The notes under the pieces are model-generated. The model had not been told where the DNA came from. It did no database searches and worked only from the letters and a program-made list of their open reading frames with translations. From Alphaproteobacteria bacterium (GTDB lineage: Bacteria; Pseudomonadota; Alphaproteobacteria; GCA-2731375), in NCBI GenBank assembly GCA_016776605.1, contig JADHTB010000020.1, positions 1 to 64,000 of the forward strand: DNA of 64,000 nt, given 5' to 3'. This document shows, one piece after another, positions 61,926 through 64,000 of the stretch. The position numbers were made by a program, and so were the translations under genes. Every line of letters starts with the position of its first letter. Positions within the stretch are counted from its first letter, which is position 1.

Positions 61926-63917
61926 TCACTCTACTCCGTTCGCGGCATTGTTTTGCTCTGGTGCGTCGGTATAAGTGCCGCCACCGCCATCATCAAGGGG
62001 GCGGACGCTGGTAACCTTGGCGCCGGGGAAAGTATCCAGCACGGCCATGACCAGCGGGTCGCTCTCGGTATCGCTCAATATATCAGCCTCGGCCTGACGT
62101 TGTTGGGCGGCCAGGGGCGGCTGCCCCTCAACCTGACTGTTGATCACGACGGCCCAGGTTTCGCCGGTCCAGGCTTCCAGCTTGCCGCGCAATTTATTCG
62201 CCAGATCAGCCGGGGCGTTGTCCTCGGGTCGAATTTCAAGATGCCCAGAGCGGAATGCCACCAGACGAATATCTTCCATCAAATGATGATACAGCCGCGC
62301 ATCGCGCGTCGCCTTGGCGTACTCGGCTATTGCGGCGAAACTATCGATGACGGGGGCCAGGGTATCGGGCGACGCCAGATCGTCTGACACTGGGTCAGAC
62401 ACTGGGCCGGATACTGAGCCTGACGCCTCCATCGCGGGCGTCTCCGCTAAATTTTCATCTGCCTGCGCTTCAGTCGCTTCAGTTATTGGCACAGGCATTT
62501 CCGCCGGCATATTATCTGGCACGATCTGTGCCAGGGCAGTCGCGGCGCCGCCTATTTGCGACCCTGACACCGGCGCAGATGTTGGCACTTGCGCCGACAC
62601 CGGCGCAGGATCTGGTACTTGCGCTGACACTGGCGCAGGCGGGGGCGCGGTGGCCGCTGGTTTTGGCGCCGGCGCAGTGGTGGCGTCCGTGGCGCCGGTC
62701 ACTTGGCGCACCGCATCCAGGGGGGTCGGCAGGTCCGTGCTGTAGGCAATGCGGATCAGAATCATCTCGGCGGCGGCCAGGGCCGATGGGGCGCCGCGCA
62801 CCTCGCCCAAGCCCTTCAAAAGCATCTGCCAGGTGCGTGCCAGCACCGGCATGGACAGACCCTGGGCTAGGGCCTCGGCCCGTTGCCGCTCCACCTCCGA
62901 CAGGCTGGGATCCGCGCCAGCCTCGGGCGCCACCTGCAAACGGGTCAGCAGATGGGTCAACTCCAGCAGATCGCGCAAAACCACTTCCGGATCAGCGCCC
63001 AGATCGTATTGCTCGCGCAATTGTCCCAGGGCGCCGGCTACGTCACCGCGCATCAATTCCTCGAACAGATCATAAATCCGCAGGCGGTCCGCCAGCCCCA
63101 GCATCTCGCGCACCTGCTGGGCCGTCACCTCACCGCCGCAATGGGCGATGGCCTGATCCAACAGGGACAGCCCGTCACGCACGGAACCTTCAGCCGCACC
63201 CGCGATCAGGTTCAATGCTTCCGCTTCCGACCGCGCGCCCTCGGCCTCAACAATGCCGCCGAAATGGGCCACCAGCAATTCCGCCCCCACCCGGCGCAGA
63301 TCAAAGCGTTGACAGCGCGACAGCACGGTTACCGGCAGTTTGCGGATTTCCGTGGTGGCGAAGATGAACTTTACATGGCTGGGTGGCTCTTCCAAGGTCT
63401 TCAATAAGGCATTGAAGGCCTGCAGGGACAGCATGTGCACTTCATCGATGATATAGATCTTAAAGCGGGCCGAGGCGGGCAGATAGCGCACGCCGTCCAG
63501 CAACTCGCGCATATTGTCAACGCCGGTGCGCGAGGCCGCGTCCATTTCCAGCACATCCACATGGCGGGAATCAGCGATGGCCTTGCAATGTTCGCAAACC
63601 CCGCAGGGGTCGATGGTCGGCCCGCCCTGGCCATCGGCGCCGATGCAATTCAACGACCGGGCAATGATCCGCGCCGTCGTCGTCTTGCCCACGCCGCGCA
63701 CCCCGGTCAGGATAAAGGCGTGCGCGATGCGGTCTTCGCGGATGGCATTGGTGATGGTGCGGACCAAGGCGTCCTGGCCCACCAGTTCGCTAAAATCCTG
63801 GGGCCGGTATTTGCGCGCCAGTACCCGATAGGCGGCACCGTCCTGGGACGCGCGCCCAGTGCCCGCCGTACCTGTCGCGCCATCCGGCGCCGCGCTATCC
63901 ATATCAATTTCGTTCAT
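61926..63917 (-). CDS. dnaX: DNA polymerase III subunit gamma/tau
   Basis: A 663-residue clamp-loader subunit. The AAA+ core shows [16 protein letters not shown], Walker [14 protein letters not shown], a zinc-binding CGVCEHC, Walker B DEVHML, and sensor 1 FIFATTE. The middle linker (about 410-500) is rich in Pro, Ala, Ser and Val and contains near-repeats of PAPVSAQVP. The C-terminal tau domain binds the polymerase. Start 63917 ([11 protein letters not shown]) has GGTGAAG before it. It heads dnaX-ybaB-recR; the ybaB start overlaps its stop region. Confidence 0.97.
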   Translation of the reverse strand: MNEIDMDSAAPDGATGTAGTGRASQDGAAYRVLARKYRPQDFSELVGQDALVRTITNAIREDRIAHAFILTGVRGVGKTTTARIIARSLNCIGADGQGGPTIDPCGVCEHCKAIADSRHVDVLEMDAASRTGVDNMRELLDGVRYLPASARFKIYIIDEVHMLSLQAFNALLKTLEEPPSHVKFIFATTEIRKLPVTVLSRCQRFDLRRVGAELLVAHFGGIVEAEGARSEAEALNLIAGAAEGSVRDGLSLLDQAIAHCGGEVTAQQVREMLGLADRLRIYDLFEELMRGDVAGALGQLREQYDLGADPEVVLRDLLELTHLLTRLQVAPEAGADPSLSEVERQRAEALAQGLSMPVLARTWQMLLKGLGEVRGAPSALAAAEMILIRIAYSTDLPTPLDAVRQVTGATDATTAPAPKPAATAPPPAPVSAQVPDPAPVSAQVPTSAPVSGSQIGGAATALAQIVPDNMPAEMPVPITEATEAQADENLAETPAMEASGSVSGPVSDPVSDDLASPDTLAPVIDSFAAIAEYAKATRDARLYHHLMEDIRLVAFRSGHLEIRPEDNAPADLANKLRGKLEAWTGETWAVVINSQVEGQPPLAAQQRQAEADILSDTESDPLVMAVLDTFPGAKVTSVRPLDDGGGGTYTDAPEQNNAANGVE

Positions 63918-63962
63918 GGCTTCACCCAGCAGGCTAGCATGGTGGCGCTATATTTTAAATGG

Positions 63963-64000
63963 GATGCGTCGATTGGAATGCGTCGATTGGGGTGCGTCGA
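63963..64000. repeat. 14-bp tandem repeats upstream of dnaX (cut by window end)
   Basis: Two full units and a partial one: GATGCGTCGATTGG, AATGCGTCGATTGG, then GGTGCGTCGA to the last base. They lie about 45 bp before the dnaX start. The array continues beyond the window. Confidence 0.8.

Overview
The window looks like a chromosomal segment of an alphaproteobacterium, possibly Rhodospirillales-like. The evidence is high GC with strong GC3, a SAM-II riboswitch ahead of metY, an sdhCDAB operon, the very large (about 1,600-residue) NAD-glutamate dehydrogenase, an fmt/def pair beside rmuC, and a dnaX-ybaB-recR block. I see no rRNA, tRNA, CRISPR array, intact transposase or integrase. The taxon is inferred from gene content only.

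Layout. 1-6.8 kb: a truncated PLP aminotransferase, a DUF457 membrane protein, a GST, a GhrA-like reductase with a TTG start, and a D-carbamoylase / hydantoin racemase / GST operon, then a CBS protein. 6.76-8.3 kb: a repeat-rich gap holding a 176-bp MITE-like element inserted at the edge of a 104-bp structured repeat, followed by a lipoprotein and a small unknown protein. 8.3-16.6 kb: an accessory metabolic cluster on the minus strand, SDR > P450 > P450 > carboxymuconolactone decarboxylase-like > C45 acyltransferase-like, then a B12/radical SAM protein with a CCAEP tail; a luciferase-like oxidoreductase is divergent. The second copy of the 104-bp repeat sits at 16.65 kb.

17-25 kb: a DUF35-fused HMG-CoA-synthase-like protein next to a thiolase, an MFS transporter, metY with promoter, SAM-II aptamer and intrinsic terminator, then Nudix, CoA-ester lyase and SDR genes. 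25.2-31.5 kb: a plastic region with two class III cyclases (one with TolB-like/TPR, one with SAM-domain/AAA/TPR), a cyclase 3' remnant and a duplicated 3' end of the downstream paiB-like gene. 31.5-35.7 kb: paiB-like gene and sdhCDAB, with five 14-bp tandem repeats just before sdhC.

36-46.9 kb: an SAF-type oxidoreductase, an unknown protein, an acyl-CoA dehydrogenase, a three-gene sugar locus (UDP-sugar dehydrogenase, WecA-like transferase, PglF/FlaA1-like 4,6-dehydratase), purH and a UMF1-type MFS protein. 46.9-64 kb: NAD-GDH, fmt, def, rmuC, a small membrane protein, a methyltransferase divergent from a SARP/TolB/TPR regulator, an epoxide hydrolase, a Bcr/CflA-like transporter, and recR, ybaB, dnaX.

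The most unusual points are: the HMG-CoA-synthase-like protein whose nucleophile position is Gln; two separate cases where the 3' end of a gene is duplicated on the far side of a downstream gene (C45/radical SAM and paiB/cyclase); a nested MITE plus covarying repeat; and the SAM-II aptamer coupled to a terminator.
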